From positions 6,135,845-6,199,844 of the forward strand of contig JAQFVV010000027.1 of the NCBI GenBank assembly GCA_028023455.1: a stretch of 64,000 nucleotides of DNA, written 5' to 3'. The translations under genes and the position numbers were made by a program. This document shows positions 39,592 to 49,366 of this stretch, piece by piece. Positions within the stretch are counted from its first letter, which is position 1; the number at the start of each line of letters is the position of its first letter. The notes beneath the pieces were generated by a model. That model had not been told where the DNA came from. It searched no databases and saw only the letters and a program-made list of their open reading frames with translations. This stretch comes from Epiperipatus broadwayi. Its lineage: Eukaryota; Onychophora; Udeonychophora; Euonychophora; Peripatidae.

Positions 39592-40697
39592 TGTACTAGT
39601 ACATATAATACACTCCACCGCTTGATGGCGCTATTTTCTGCCCAATGTACATCAATATACATGTTCACGGGATGATATGGTCAAATACAGTAAATTTTAT
39701 AAATTTATACACAATCTTTTAAATATATGTTAGTTTTTTTTAATATACGATGTTTTTTTTTAGACATTTCATTGCGTGTTGACATTTTTCAAACAACTTT
39801 TAAACAATTTACGAACCAACATTATTTTCTAAAATGTAATATTTACAGTTTTAAATTACATAAATCTCAGTGCGTAGCAATGGAATAAACGGGGTCGGGG
39901 ATCGATGTGTTTGATGATCCAAAGGATCGTCCAAAAGATGCACTAGTCTGATCAAACCAACATTATAACATTATAAACTCTATTATAAATATTACAGGCT
40001 GATATTCTGCAAAGTATTTGTAAACAATTTACAAACAAACATTATTTTATAGCACGTAAAAATAAAATTTTTCTGAAATCGAATAATTATATTTTTAAAT
40101 TACACTATAAATGTTAGCACATAGCACTGGAATGTGCAGGGCCGGGGACCGAAGTTTTTGACAATCCGAAGGATCGTCCAAAAGATGCAGTACTGTGATC
40201 AAACCAAGCTTCTGATTTCCAAAACAACATGCAACTTCAGATATTTAACTTGTCTCGTAGTTGTTCTTGTGAAACTGCCTTTTTGCGTGAACTCTGTGAA
40301 ATTGTGCTTGTCACTACACTTTTGAAATTTATTTCACATTCCAAGCTTCATAGGGAAGCACGGCGACAGGCTTGCAATTATTATATAATATTATGACAGG
40401 TAGAGTGTACGATCATTACAAGAGTTATGGTCAGTTGAATTCCAAACACCCTCACGTGATACGGCAGCGATCTGTGAAATGTGCGCATTTGCATCGTGTC
40501 GCAAAGCACATCAGTGGACCATAATATGTGTGCAACGCAATATACGCCCACAACGGCTAATATAAAAATCACTGTTCTATAGGCTGTAAACTGTTGCAGT
40601 GTTAGCTGTAAGTTAGGGCACTAAAACAGCATATTGATGTGCACTGGCCAAAAACTAGGGCCATCAAGCGGAGAAGTGTATTATATGTATTAGTACC
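39592..40697. mobile_element. Non-autonomous DNA transposon related to E1 (copy E4)
   Basis: The ends are inverted repeats: GTACTAGTACATATAATACA followed by a CCGCTTGATGGC core on the left, and GGTACTAATACATATAATAC with the same core reading inward from the right. Both core and GGTACTAAT start resemble E1. The interior segment 40190-40620 is similar to 17370-17760 of E1. An internal ~248-bp duplication (GGATCGTCCAAAAGATGCA at about 39924 and 40172) is present. No clear target duplication: flanks AACAAGAA and AAAAGAAC differ. No transposase is encoded. Confidence 0.75.
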
Positions 40698-40905
40698 AAA
40701 AGAACTTTTTTTCTTTTTTACTTGGTAGACTTTATTTTCATATTAAATAGTATATAATAATAATTCATCAATTGTTAAAAGTTTCTTTAATATAAATAAA
40801 TAAAATAATAACTAAATAATTATTGCCAAGTGTTTCAACTTTTACAAGTCCTTATCAAGGCAGTGTAAAAAATTCTATTTTCTCCTAGGCGATGAATTCA
40901 ACATT

Positions 40906-41517
40906 TCATTGTATTGGCCAGGAACAACTAATCGGAAAGCTGGCTAATTTCGAATTCATAGCACAAGATGAATTTTGTATAAGATACGATTCTTTAATCT
41001 TGCATTTTTTATCATGTGTTTCATGCATTAATACTGTAAAATCCTTTGGACTACATACATGGCCTGTACTATTTTGGTTAACATAAAAAGCTGAATAAAC
41101 TGTATCATTTTTTCTTGCTCTATTATACGTATATTTATGTTGTTGAAGGCAATATTTAATAATTGTTTTGGTTTCTCCAACATATATTGCACTACAATTT
41201 ATTTGTGGGCATCTAAAGTATACAACACTGCTTTTATCCTCCTTATTTATTACTTCCTTAGAATTATTTATTAATCTATTAAGGTTAGGTGGAGTTCTCC
41301 ATGCTAATCGGAAATCTTGACTTAAAACTTTTATTATATTTTTATTAATATTGGGAATAAAAGCTAATGACATCCATGGTTTATTATTCATATTTATATG
41401 ATCACTATTATAATGTTGTTTATAATACTTCAATACAGTATAAAATAGCATTTGATTACTATAACCCACTTGTATTAAATCTTGCTTGTAACATTTTATA
41501 TTATTTTTCTTAAACAT
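40906..41517 (-). pseudogene. Penelope-like ORF, left arm (GIY-YIG; catalytic Arg lost)
   Basis: Open for 203 residues. It contains MNNKPWMSLAFIPNINKNII, FRLAWRTPPNLNRLINNSKE, the Cys-containing CPQINC and AIYVGETKTIIKYCLQQHKY of the GIY-YIG core, and a distal KIKESYLIQ with the conserved Glu. Relative to the other arm (KYRLQQHKY) the catalytic Arg position is Cys, and a residue or two is missing before RCPQ. Only the C-terminal third of a Penelope polyprotein is present, so the copy is incomplete. Confidence 0.82.
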
Positions 41518-41602
41518 TTCATTTGAAGAGTCGTTGATTACATGTTAAATTGGCTGGTTTTAGAGTTTTTTAACACGTAATCAATGACTGTGTTCAAATG
41601 AG

Positions 41603-42210
41603 ATGTTTAAGAAAGATAATATAAAATGTTATATGCAAGATTTAATACAAGTGGGTTATAATAAACAAATGCTATTATCTGTTGTATTGAAGCATTATAA
41701 ACGTTATAATAGTGATCATATAAATATGAATAATAAACCATGGATGTCATTAGCTTTTATTCCCAATATTAATAAAAATATAATAAAAGTTTTAAGTCAA
41801 GATTTCCGATTAGCATGGAGAACTCTGCCTAACCTTAATAGATTAATAAATAATTCTAAGGAAGTAATAAATAAGGAGGATAAAAGCAGTGTTGTATACT
41901 CTATTAGATGCCCATAAATAAATTGTAGTGCAATATATGTTGGAGAAACCAAAACAAATATTAAATATCGCCTTCAACAACATAAATATAGGTATAATAG
42001 AGCAAGAGAAGATGACACAGTTTATTCAGCATTTTATGTTCACCAAAATAGTACAGGTCATATATGTAGTCCAAAAAATTTTATAATATTAATGCATGAA
42101 ACATGATAAAAAACGCAAGATTAAAGAATCTTATCTTATACAAAATTCATCGTGCTATGAATTCGAAATTAACTAGCTTTCTGATTAGTTGTTCCTGGCC
42201 AATACAATGA
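41603..42210 (+). pseudogene. Penelope-like ORF, right arm (broken by stops)
   Basis: The plus-strand frame starts MFKKDNIKCYMQDLIQVGYN and runs 104 codons to IRCP, where a stop (TAA) replaces the Gln of CPQ. The same frame then continues INCSAIYVGETKTNIKYRLQ and HICSPKNFIILMHET before further stops near 42104. The catalytic Arg of the GIY-YIG core is retained here. The two arms are close enough to show they come from the same source, yet each has private lesions. Confidence 0.82.
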
Positions 42211-42416
42211 AATGTTGAATTCATTGCCTAGGAGAAATTAGAATTTTTTACACTGCTTTGATAAGGACTCGTAAGAGTTGAAAGCGCTTGGCAATAATTA
42301 TTTAGTTATTATTTTATTTATTTATATTAAAGAAACTCTGTTTTAACAATTGACGAATTGTTATATTATATTTATATATTAACAGAAGTATTATTTATTC
42401 ATTCATATTAAATAGT

Positions 42417-43820
42417 CTAACATAATAGTAAACAAGTAAAATATGTATATTAAAATATTAATAATAAATATTAAACATATTAAATATAAAATTTTCATGT
42501 CTTTATCTTTTACGTTTTATTTTTGTATTTATTGTTATGCTAGATTTATCATGTAATATGTCAATAATAATTTGATGGCTTTGCCAATTGTGAAAAATGT
42601 CCCAGAGTGCATGCTAAAAAGGTATCCATTATTTTTATTTACGACAAAAAATTCCCAAATGAAATTTTTAAACCTATGATTTTATTTTCTGGCATAATCT
42701 CTTAATGATTAATAATATTAATTCCAATTTAGATAATGCTTGTGAACCACAGATGCAAAAATGCAGTAAATGATTTATTTATCTTCTTTTTTAAAATTAA
42801 TTTGTATAATTTCTAAGTAGGTATTTGCAATATGTATAAATATGTAACATATTTTGATTGTGTCTACAAATTACATCAAAGGCTTTAAATAATTCAAAAT
42901 TTTATTATACAAAATAGAAACAAGCATTCTGTTAGATATTTACAGACCAGTCACAATTTATAATATAGTATTTATATTCTCATCCAAATAATAAATTCTC
43001 AAATATTTTAAAATGAGGAATTATGACGTACTTTTGAATTGGGTTACATAATATTATCGTCTTTTATTTTATAGTATTTATCACCAACTGTTAATCAAAA
43101 TATCTACATACATAATTATTTTTGGAAATTTAAATATTGTATGCACATAAATTGATATAATTGAGTGATTGATGAACTGACAAGAACTTCAATAGAAAAT
43201 TTATTTTTTATCTAGATGAAGATTCATAAATAAGTATAATTAATTTTAAAAATGACCATATGACAAGTTGATAGGGCTTATAAATCTTTTTCTAGATAGA
43301 AAATGGTTTTCATTTCGCAAGTCGCTTTGATTTTTTAAAACCATCTTGGCCATTTAAAAAGCATAAAATCTTGCAATTTGTGATTGTTTGGGCAATAAAA
43401 TTAATAAACTTGTAAATAGAGAGATTTGTCATCTTGTGATTTATCCAAACATTTGTCCTCACCAGTTATCAAATCTTAATCTTGCATCTTTATTTTTTGT
43501 TGTTTTTTAATACAAAAAATAAATACTTTAGAATTTTATACTTCATCTTGTGGTTATTTGGACAAGAATGTTGCAGTAAATAAGTGAATAGAGATTTATG
43601 ACTTTGTAACCTGTCTAGTCATCGAAAACATATCTGTGGATTTTTCCTTATTCTTCAGTTTTTACACCAAATAATATGAACAAATAAAGAGAAAAACATA
43701 GTACTTATTCATAATATTTGTTAATTAAAGTGTTTTTTTTTTTTTGGTTGATTGTATTTTTACTTTGTAACCTTTATTTTTACACTATTTTTTTAATAAT
43801 AAGTGTCATATAATAAAGTT
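42417..43820. repeat. R repeat copy b
   Basis: One full unit of the tandem R repeat. The marker TAAATATGTAACATATTTTG at about 42838 recurs as TTAATATGTAACATACTTTA at about 44037, giving a period of about 1.2 kb. It is non-coding and AT-rich. Confidence 0.72.
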
Positions 43821-44600
43821 AGTCTATTTGCTAATTAAAAAGTTTTTTTTTTTTTACATTGTGATTTTTATTTTCATATTAAAGATACCATAACAGTAAT
43901 CGAGTAAAATACATAGCTTAAACCACAATTGTACAATTGCAGTAAATGATTGTTTCAAACTGACTATTTTCCCTTTCGGTAAACACATGTTTAAATATCT
44001 TCTTATAATTTCTAAGTAGGCATTTGTAATATTCGTTAATATGTAACATACTTTAATTGTGACTACATATTGCATCAAAAACTTTAAATAACTCAAGTTT
44101 TATTCTACAAAATAAACTAAAGCATTAGGTGGTTGACCTTCGCGATGTTTACGAACCAATCACAATATATAATACAGTATTTATATTCTCATTCAAATAA
44201 TAAATTTTCAAAAATTTTAAAATGATGGATCGCGGGCAGTCTTTTGAATCGTCTTACATAATTTTACCACCTTTTATTTTTCTGATAAGCAATTTCCACA
44301 AACTATTAACCAAGATCTATCTGTACACATTCTTGGAAATTTAATTAAATATATATACTTTCATATAATTCAGTAATTGATGAACTGTCAAGGACTTCCA
44401 TACAAAATTCATTACTTACCTAGTAGAATAATTCATAAATAAATAAAATTAATTTCACAAATGGAGAGTTTGACAAGGTGAATGGGCTTACAAATCATTT
44501 TTCTAAGGATAGGAAATGATTGTATTTCATTTCGCAAGCCTCATTTAGATTTTTTAAAATTCCCCCCTAGCCAATTTTTAAAGCAGCAATCCAAATAAAA
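43821..44600. repeat. R repeat copy c (3' truncated)
   Basis: Shares with copies a and b the segments CTAAGTAGGCATTTGTAATA, GCATCAAAAACTTTAAATAA, AACTATTAACCAAGATC and TTGATGAACTGTCAAGGACT. It ends about 300 bp inside the intron from SF3B1 exon 1. Confidence 0.72.
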
Positions 44601-44901
44601 TGTTTACGTGAACTAATTATGTCAAACCTATTTATGAAATATATACATATGTAAGTTTTTTAAAGACTTTTTTTTTTCTACTACCAGTATCAATTCTTAA
44701 CGTTAACATACGCAACATTGACAACAACAATACGTCGGCCATTTTTGAATTGTAAATTTACAATCAAGTCTTACTTTAATTTTTCTTCAAACATACATAA
44801 TTCATTATGTTGAAATTTTTTTATGATAATAATATTTGTTATTATAATTTTAAAAAATTATCTAATAATAAAAACAAATAGATAAAACAAGTATTAATTA
44901 C

Positions 44902-44926
44902 CTTCACGGGTTTGTGGAATAGCCAT
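44902..44926 (-). CDS. SF3B1: SF3B1 exon 1, coding part (start codon and first 8 codons)
   Basis: Read on the minus strand this is ATG followed by codons for MAIPQTRE and one extra G, then a GTAATT donor at 44901. The extra G plus the first two bases of exon 2 make a Glu codon, giving MAIPQTREEFEAEV. SF3B1 orthologues begin similarly (human MAKIAKTHEDIEAQ), and a tiny first coding exon ending in phase 1 is also how the human gene starts, so both sequence and phase support the call. It is one codon shorter than human. The start context is TAAGATGGCT, partly resembling the SAASATGGCGGC translation-initiator element typical of short 5' UTRs. The exon is too short for ORF finding and rests on the match in sequence, splice donor and phase. 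The first intron between this and exon 2 is 44,254 bp. Confidence 0.86.
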
Positions 44927-45135
44927 CTTAAAAATAATAATTTGCAAAGTATTATGGATCTAAGATAATACTGGCCCAGAATGCATTGTAAATCTTATAT
45001 TAAAAAAAAAAAAAAAATTGCAAATGGAAATAACATTTAACATTAAATAAAAATTAATGTGAAATTTTTTATTTTTTTTTGAAATACTATAGTTATAAAT
45101 TACATATCAAAGTTTTATGGTGCTGCCATCCCAAA
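44927..45135. promoter_or_regulatory. Putative bidirectional promoter / 5' UTRs between SF3B1 and COQ10
   Basis: The two divergent start codons (44926 minus, 45136 plus) are 209 bp apart, so the 5' UTRs and core promoters of both genes should lie here or overlap the first exons. The interval is AT-rich with a 15-16 nt A run near 45003-45017 and a T run near 45072-45080. No convincing TATA box is placed. An AAAATGGC motif (YY1-like core) coincides with the COQ10 start, and CGGCCATTTT occurs just inside SF3B1 intron 1 near 44738-44747. An upstream ATG at 45117 opens a 13-residue uORF (45117-45158) that overlaps the COQ10 start in another frame; whether it is transcribed depends on the unknown TSS. 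Promoter function is inferred from geometry. Confidence 0.6.
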
Positions 45136-45221
45136 ATGGCAGTCACAAAAAGTTTTAATAAAGTCTGTACGTCTATATTTTATTACGTACGGATGAATAA
45201 TTATAATAACTCCATTATTAG
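45136..45221 (+). CDS. COQ10: COQ10 exon 1 (mitochondrial presequence)
   Basis: An ATG in AAAATGG context opens 28 codons (MAVTKSFNKVCTSIFYYV then RMNNYNNSII) followed by AG and a consensus GTAAGT donor at 45222. The frame leaves two bases, and exon 2 at 54188 starts with the single A needed to complete AGA (Arg) and continues open in the COQ10 frame. The peptide has Lys/Arg and bulky hydrophobics and no acidic residue, as expected of a mitochondrial targeting presequence; this part is not conserved in COQ10 proteins, so it cannot be confirmed by similarity. Support is the perfect phase, the strong donor and the position at the expected distance from the SF3B1 start. An alternative would be an undetected exon elsewhere in the 9-kb interval. 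Confidence 0.75.
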
Positions 45222-45311
45222 GTAAGTCTATACCATTTAATTAGTCAACATTCTTTTACTTATTAAAACCTAGTAATTTAAAATGAGTGATTCTAGTCTT
45301 ACTCTATGACC

Positions 45312-45602
45312 TTAATAGATATTACAGTAATTAATGAAATGTTTGCTAGCGTATGTCTTACGCTCCCTTATTGTCATATTTATATTGTTGTGCAGCTTAA
45401 AATTAAGATATTTATTTGTAACATTGTTGTGCACGAACGCGTTGAAAAGACTGGCCTTTCCTAAAAATGTTCTGGTGGATACCAAGACCTGCTCTGGCGT
45501 CTTGATTATCTGGGGAAGTCGTCGAAATGCGGAAAAAATCCTGCGATCCCTGCCGCTAATTAGACAACCGCACTGGAGCAACCGAAATATCTGATTGTAA
45601 TC
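45312..45602 (-). other. Unidentified ORF, GC-richer than its surroundings
   Basis: On the minus strand a stop-to-stop frame of about 96 codons contains RRLPQIIKTPEQVLVSTRTF, FNAFVHNNVTNKYLNFKLHN and MTIRERKTYASKHFINYC before TAA at 45312. There is no ATG upstream except the internal one before TIRERK. The plus strand is also open for 86 codons. The composition is clearly less AT-biased than flanking DNA, which suggests foreign or recently coding origin. I do not recognise the family. It lies just inside COQ10 intron 1, antisense to COQ10, 176 bp upstream of the COQ10 donor's far side, and could be a transposon piece or an exon of an unknown gene. Confidence 0.35.
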
Positions 45603-46054
45603 TATTTATTTTAAATAGGCTTTTATGTGGAATAATATCGACTGCCTGAGGCCTCACTTTAACCAAAAGTTCAATGTAGGCGTGCCTGAAGTTTATTATT
45701 ATGAATTATCTCCACCTGGCATTGTAGAAAGAATTTTTTAATCGATGGAGGAGGTTAATCATCGAATACCAATGCTTTGTTAATTGTATGATAATATTTT
45801 AGAGGCATAATGAGAGTATCTATTCAGAATATGTATAAGTATTATAATTTCATGTCATTCCTTTATGCATTGATTAGTATATATCTAATACCATTTATAT
45901 ATGTTCTTGAACCGGTTTGCAATGCAATCATATAAAATTTACTTCTATATATTTTCTTACAGTTTCGGTTGATATAAAGATTATTTAAAAATATGATTAA
46001 ATCTCTATAAACCCTTTGGATAAGATGTAAGCAAAATAACCAATATTGGATGAG

Positions 46055-46155
46055 TAAGCACTAGATAGAGATTTTATGCAAAAGTCTTCTTGCATTCATT
46101 GATTACTCTGGCTTGCACTGAGTGGTATTACTGCATGGATAGTTTTGCTTGTTTT
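46055..46155. mobile_element. Foldback MITE fragment
   Basis: Right half only: AGAGATTTTATGCAAAAGTC, ATTCATTGATTACTCTGGCT, TGCACTGAGTGGTATTACTG and a GATAGTTTTGCTTG end. Confidence 0.6.
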
Positions 46156-46234
46156 TATATCCCATTTTTGTTGCATAATGACAACTTGTATATACATTGG
46201 AATATTAAGTATAAGAATGATTAAACCACTAAAC

Positions 46235-46430
46235 ATCACATGATTACCATTCTTTATGCTTTCACAAGCTGTTTACACAGAGGTAAAACTCCATACAGTA
46301 GCACCACTCAATGCAAAACAGAATAATCAATGGATGCAGGAAAGTTTCATATAAGCTTCTTGCATCCATTGATAATTGGCTTACACTGAATGGCGACTGT
46401 ATGGAGAGTTTTCCCTCTGTGTATATGAAA
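46235..46430. mobile_element. Foldback MITE, short version with alternative end
   Basis: Inverted ends GAGGTAAAACTCCATACAGT and ACTGTATGGAGAGTTTTCCC flank a compact ~150-bp hairpin. The left flank carries the subterminal block CATGATTACCATTCTTTATG seen next to other copies. Confidence 0.65.
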
Positions 46431-47179
46431 AGTTTTCATTAAATGTAACAATTGAATATGGATATATTTGTATTTTAGATTTAGGACTTCAATAGTCTGT
46501 TTTTTAGCCATCTGGCTTTTAACCATGACTTCAGCTATTCATTTTTATTTCAATATTGACTGACATTGATGGAGCTGCTTGATCATGGTAGACAGCTAAT
46601 TCAAAGATTGTACCCTGGTTCATCAGTAATTATTCTCACAGGATGTGTTTCTTTATCTCACAAATAAATCAATCCTTAAGCATATCTGGAAAACTATAGG
46701 TTAGCTGTTTCAATTTGATCACATAATCCATTTGGTTTTGCAAATTGAATTGGTATTGGTGCTCTTTGCTTTAGTTGATAGCTTAAGGTTTTTAGGGCTT
46801 CATGCGTGGATGACCCTACACACACAACAAAGCAATTTTAATTCTGGTTTGATTATTTTCATTGGTATCAATAAAAACCAGTCTATCTATATGCTGTCCT
46901 AGATTAGACTTCTCCAAGGATTTTATTTTTGCCATATCTGTTTGGATCTTCTTTTTTTTTTTTACTGAGGGTTGTATGGTACATTGTTTCTTGAATCTGT
47001 GCTCATGAATCCAGTTGCTGTATATAAACTTGATGGTTTAACATTTTATTTGGAAGAAACTAGCTGATTTTATCCTCTTGCCAATTCGATGGCATATGAA
47101 CATATTGAATAAATCAATTTATTTTTAATTATTTACCCCATACTAATACATGACACATTTATAACAATAAACAAATTGC

Positions 47180-47315
47180 AAAACTCTCCATACAGTAGTG
47201 CCACTCCGTGCAAACCAGAGCAATCAATGAGTGGCACTACTTTAAGTAGAATTTTGACGCTGTGTAAGCATAAAGAATGGTGATTTTGTGATGTTTAGTG
47301 GTTTGATAAACAGTA
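47180..47315. mobile_element. Foldback MITE fragment
   Basis: GCAAAACTCTCCATACAGTA at 47197 is followed by GCCACTCCGTGCAAACCAGA, then an inverted GAGTGGCACTACTTTAAGTA and the flank TGTGTAAGCATAAAGAATGG. Confidence 0.6.
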
Positions 47316-48116
47316 ATGTGAGCTCTTCACAAATTATTGACAGCATTAATCAGACTAAGTTGGATAGTGCAAAAGGAAAATTTATCATAGTTACTGGTAA
47401 TCTCTATTGAGTAATATTTTACATCAATCTCTAGTGGCTATTGCAACATTCTGGATCCAGTTGTCACTACTTGTTAATATACAGAGGTAAACTTTATGTT
47501 TACCAGCTGTATATATATCCACAATAATTTAAAGAAAACTAAACACTAACTAGAGTAATAAAACAAGTTTCATTCTCTTGCTGATAAAGCAAACAATAAT
47601 AAAATAAAATGAGTGATACCACTTTAGCTTCTTTAAGCAATTCCAATAATTAGCCGCATGATAAACTGTTCATATGCACAAATATTATATACAAGTCCAA
47701 TTATCTGTGTGTATCCATTTACTTTGGTTTTAACATACAGACATTTTAATATTATTTCTAATGTCAGTCTTAAAACATTTCTATTGATTTTTACAATGAT
47801 TAGCACACACATTGTGTTTTCTGGTTACTAGGTTGCTCAATTGCTGCTTACATAACTGTATAAGTGCTGTTCTATTTTTTCTGCTAGAACATATCCGGTT
47901 ATATTTATGCAGTTCAGGATATGTAGTGGGACTCATTTAAATATATTGATCTTGCTTAATATCAAATCCGGACTTTCAGCTTTATGATAATTTTCTAGAG
48001 TACATTTATACGGATAATAATTTTAATGTACTGTCTGTGTGTATAATACAACATTTTATTAAACTTTATTTACAATAAATATACATATAACCATTAAACA
48101 TGCTTGCTCAAACTGT

Positions 48117-48560
48117 TAAAACAGGCAAAACTCTCCATACAGTAGTGGCACTCAGTGCAAGCCAGAGTAATCGATGGATGCAAGAAGGTTTGTGCCTAAA
48201 ATCCCTATCTAGTGTCTATCAACCAATATCCCCAGAATTGTTTTTAGCTTGTGGCTTTCATCAGTGAGAAGCCTTGGATCTGAGAGCACTTCACCCTGCT
48301 CTCAGATCCAAGGCTCCTCACTGATGAAATCCAACCAGCTAGAAACTAGTCTGGGGATATTGGTTGAGTAGTCTAGTTAGAGGGTGCAGTGCTCTCAGAT
48401 CCATCGATCCTCCCTGATGAAAGCACAAGCTAGAAACTAGTCTGAGGATATTGGTTGAGTAGGCTCTAAGTAGAGATTTTATGCACAAACCTCTTCATCC
48501 ATTGATTATTCTTGCTTGCACAGAGTGGCACTACTGTATGGAGAGTTTTGCCTGTTTTAA
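48117..48560. mobile_element. Foldback MITE, best-preserved copy, TTAA flanks
   Basis: Starts TTAA then AACAGGCAAAACTCTCCATA and ends TATGGAGAGTTTTGCCTGTT then TTAA. The arms remain complementary through TGGCACTCAGTGCAAGCCAG and the AAAATCCCTATCTAGTG block. The centre (48230-48430) contains a repeated block CAGATCC..GGCTCCTCACTGATGAA. Roughly 440 bp, no ORF. TTAA duplications with such ends are typical of piggyBac-type or Kolobok-type transposition; which one is not decidable here. Confidence 0.78.
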
Positions 48561-49156
48561 ATATACATATAATGCACAGAACAGTCCATTCCTCCCCCAG
48601 TCTAGAAAATGCTCTTTCTAGTTACAAAAAATAATCTTGCAATCTTGTTGGTTGTTGTCGAACTCTGGTGGGAGATAAATCTCTTTTTTCCTCTTGATTA
48701 TCTATTACATCCACTGGATCAGGTTGTATCATCTGATCAACTGCCCATGTACTTATTCCCTCTTGATTTGTTGATAAGCTTGATTAGCTGTGGGCATTCC
48801 TTTGTTATAGTAATTCTGAAGCGATGACAACATTCTTCTCTTTTTTATTACAGGTCCACAGTTCATTGGGTAATGTAATTTGAGCATTATCTGCATCTAT
48901 TATTTCAAGTCTGCCGAAATCATAAATGATTGATATGTCTCTTTGGAATTCTTCCATAATTCAGTTTGACTACTTGAATATACTTCAAGAGAACTTTCAT
49001 GACAACAGCAGGAAACCATTTCCCTTTTAAAATATCATGACTTCACATTAAGTTATCTATCTTAAACTTTTGAACATCAAAATTAACTTTTATCCAATAA
49101 CACCTTCGTTAAGTGTATGTAACACTTGCAACAAAGTAACAGTTGCACTGGGGTTT

Positions 49157-49366
49157 TCATTGTTGACACACTATGCTAATAAAACACCACATTATCCAAA
49201 GCTTCATGTATGTCTTTGCCGAGATGTTTGTTTTCAAATGTTGCACCACTTTTTCAGCTAAACCATTTAATTCTTGGTGATAAGGGATGGTGAATATGGG
49301 TTTTATCTCTTTATCGGATAAACCCTCCTGGAACTTTTGCAATGTAAATCCTGTCCCATTGTCCAA
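49157..49366 (-). pseudogene. Gypsy integrase catalytic core fragment
   Basis: Reads MDNGTGFTLQKFQEGL, then KPIFTIPYHQELNGLAEKVV, the DNGxxFxSxxF...(H/P)YHPxSNGxAER block of retroviral-type integrase. The catalytic Asp (DNG) and the Glu (AEK) are visible. Upstream, near 49720-49745, VWWPNLN resembles the VWWPG.D block after the zinc-binding region. Confidence 0.82.

Larger units (their letters stand above)
40752..42401. mobile_element. Head-to-head inverted pair of Penelope-like copies with 15-bp TSD
   Basis: The arms (about 0.8 kb each) are inverted copies meeting near 41555, around a ~25-bp loop between ACATGTTAA and TTAACACGT sequences. Each carries a Penelope post-RT + GIY-YIG reading frame pointing outward from the centre, and each outer end has the tail motif GATAAGGACT...TTGAAA...CTTGGCAATAATTATTTA. 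The pair is flanked by a perfect direct repeat TTCATATTAAATAGT (40737-40751 and 42402-42416), indicating insertion as a single unit into R repeat DNA. Confidence 0.85.
648..44901 (-). other. SF3B1: SF3B1 intron 1 (44.3 kb, TE-filled)
   Basis: The intron is bounded by the GTAATT donor at 44901 and the polyT-GCAG acceptor ending at 648, phase 1. It contains nearly all the mobile elements listed between 1 kb and 44.6 kb. No other host exon was recognised inside it on either strand. It is very large for the first intron of a housekeeping splicing factor gene. Confidence 0.85.

Noticed and set aside
46480-47100. Gag-like reading on the minus strand downstream of the Gypsy pol remnant
   Set aside because: Short open pieces without zinc knuckles or other gag motifs, and the position relative to pol is wrong for gag.
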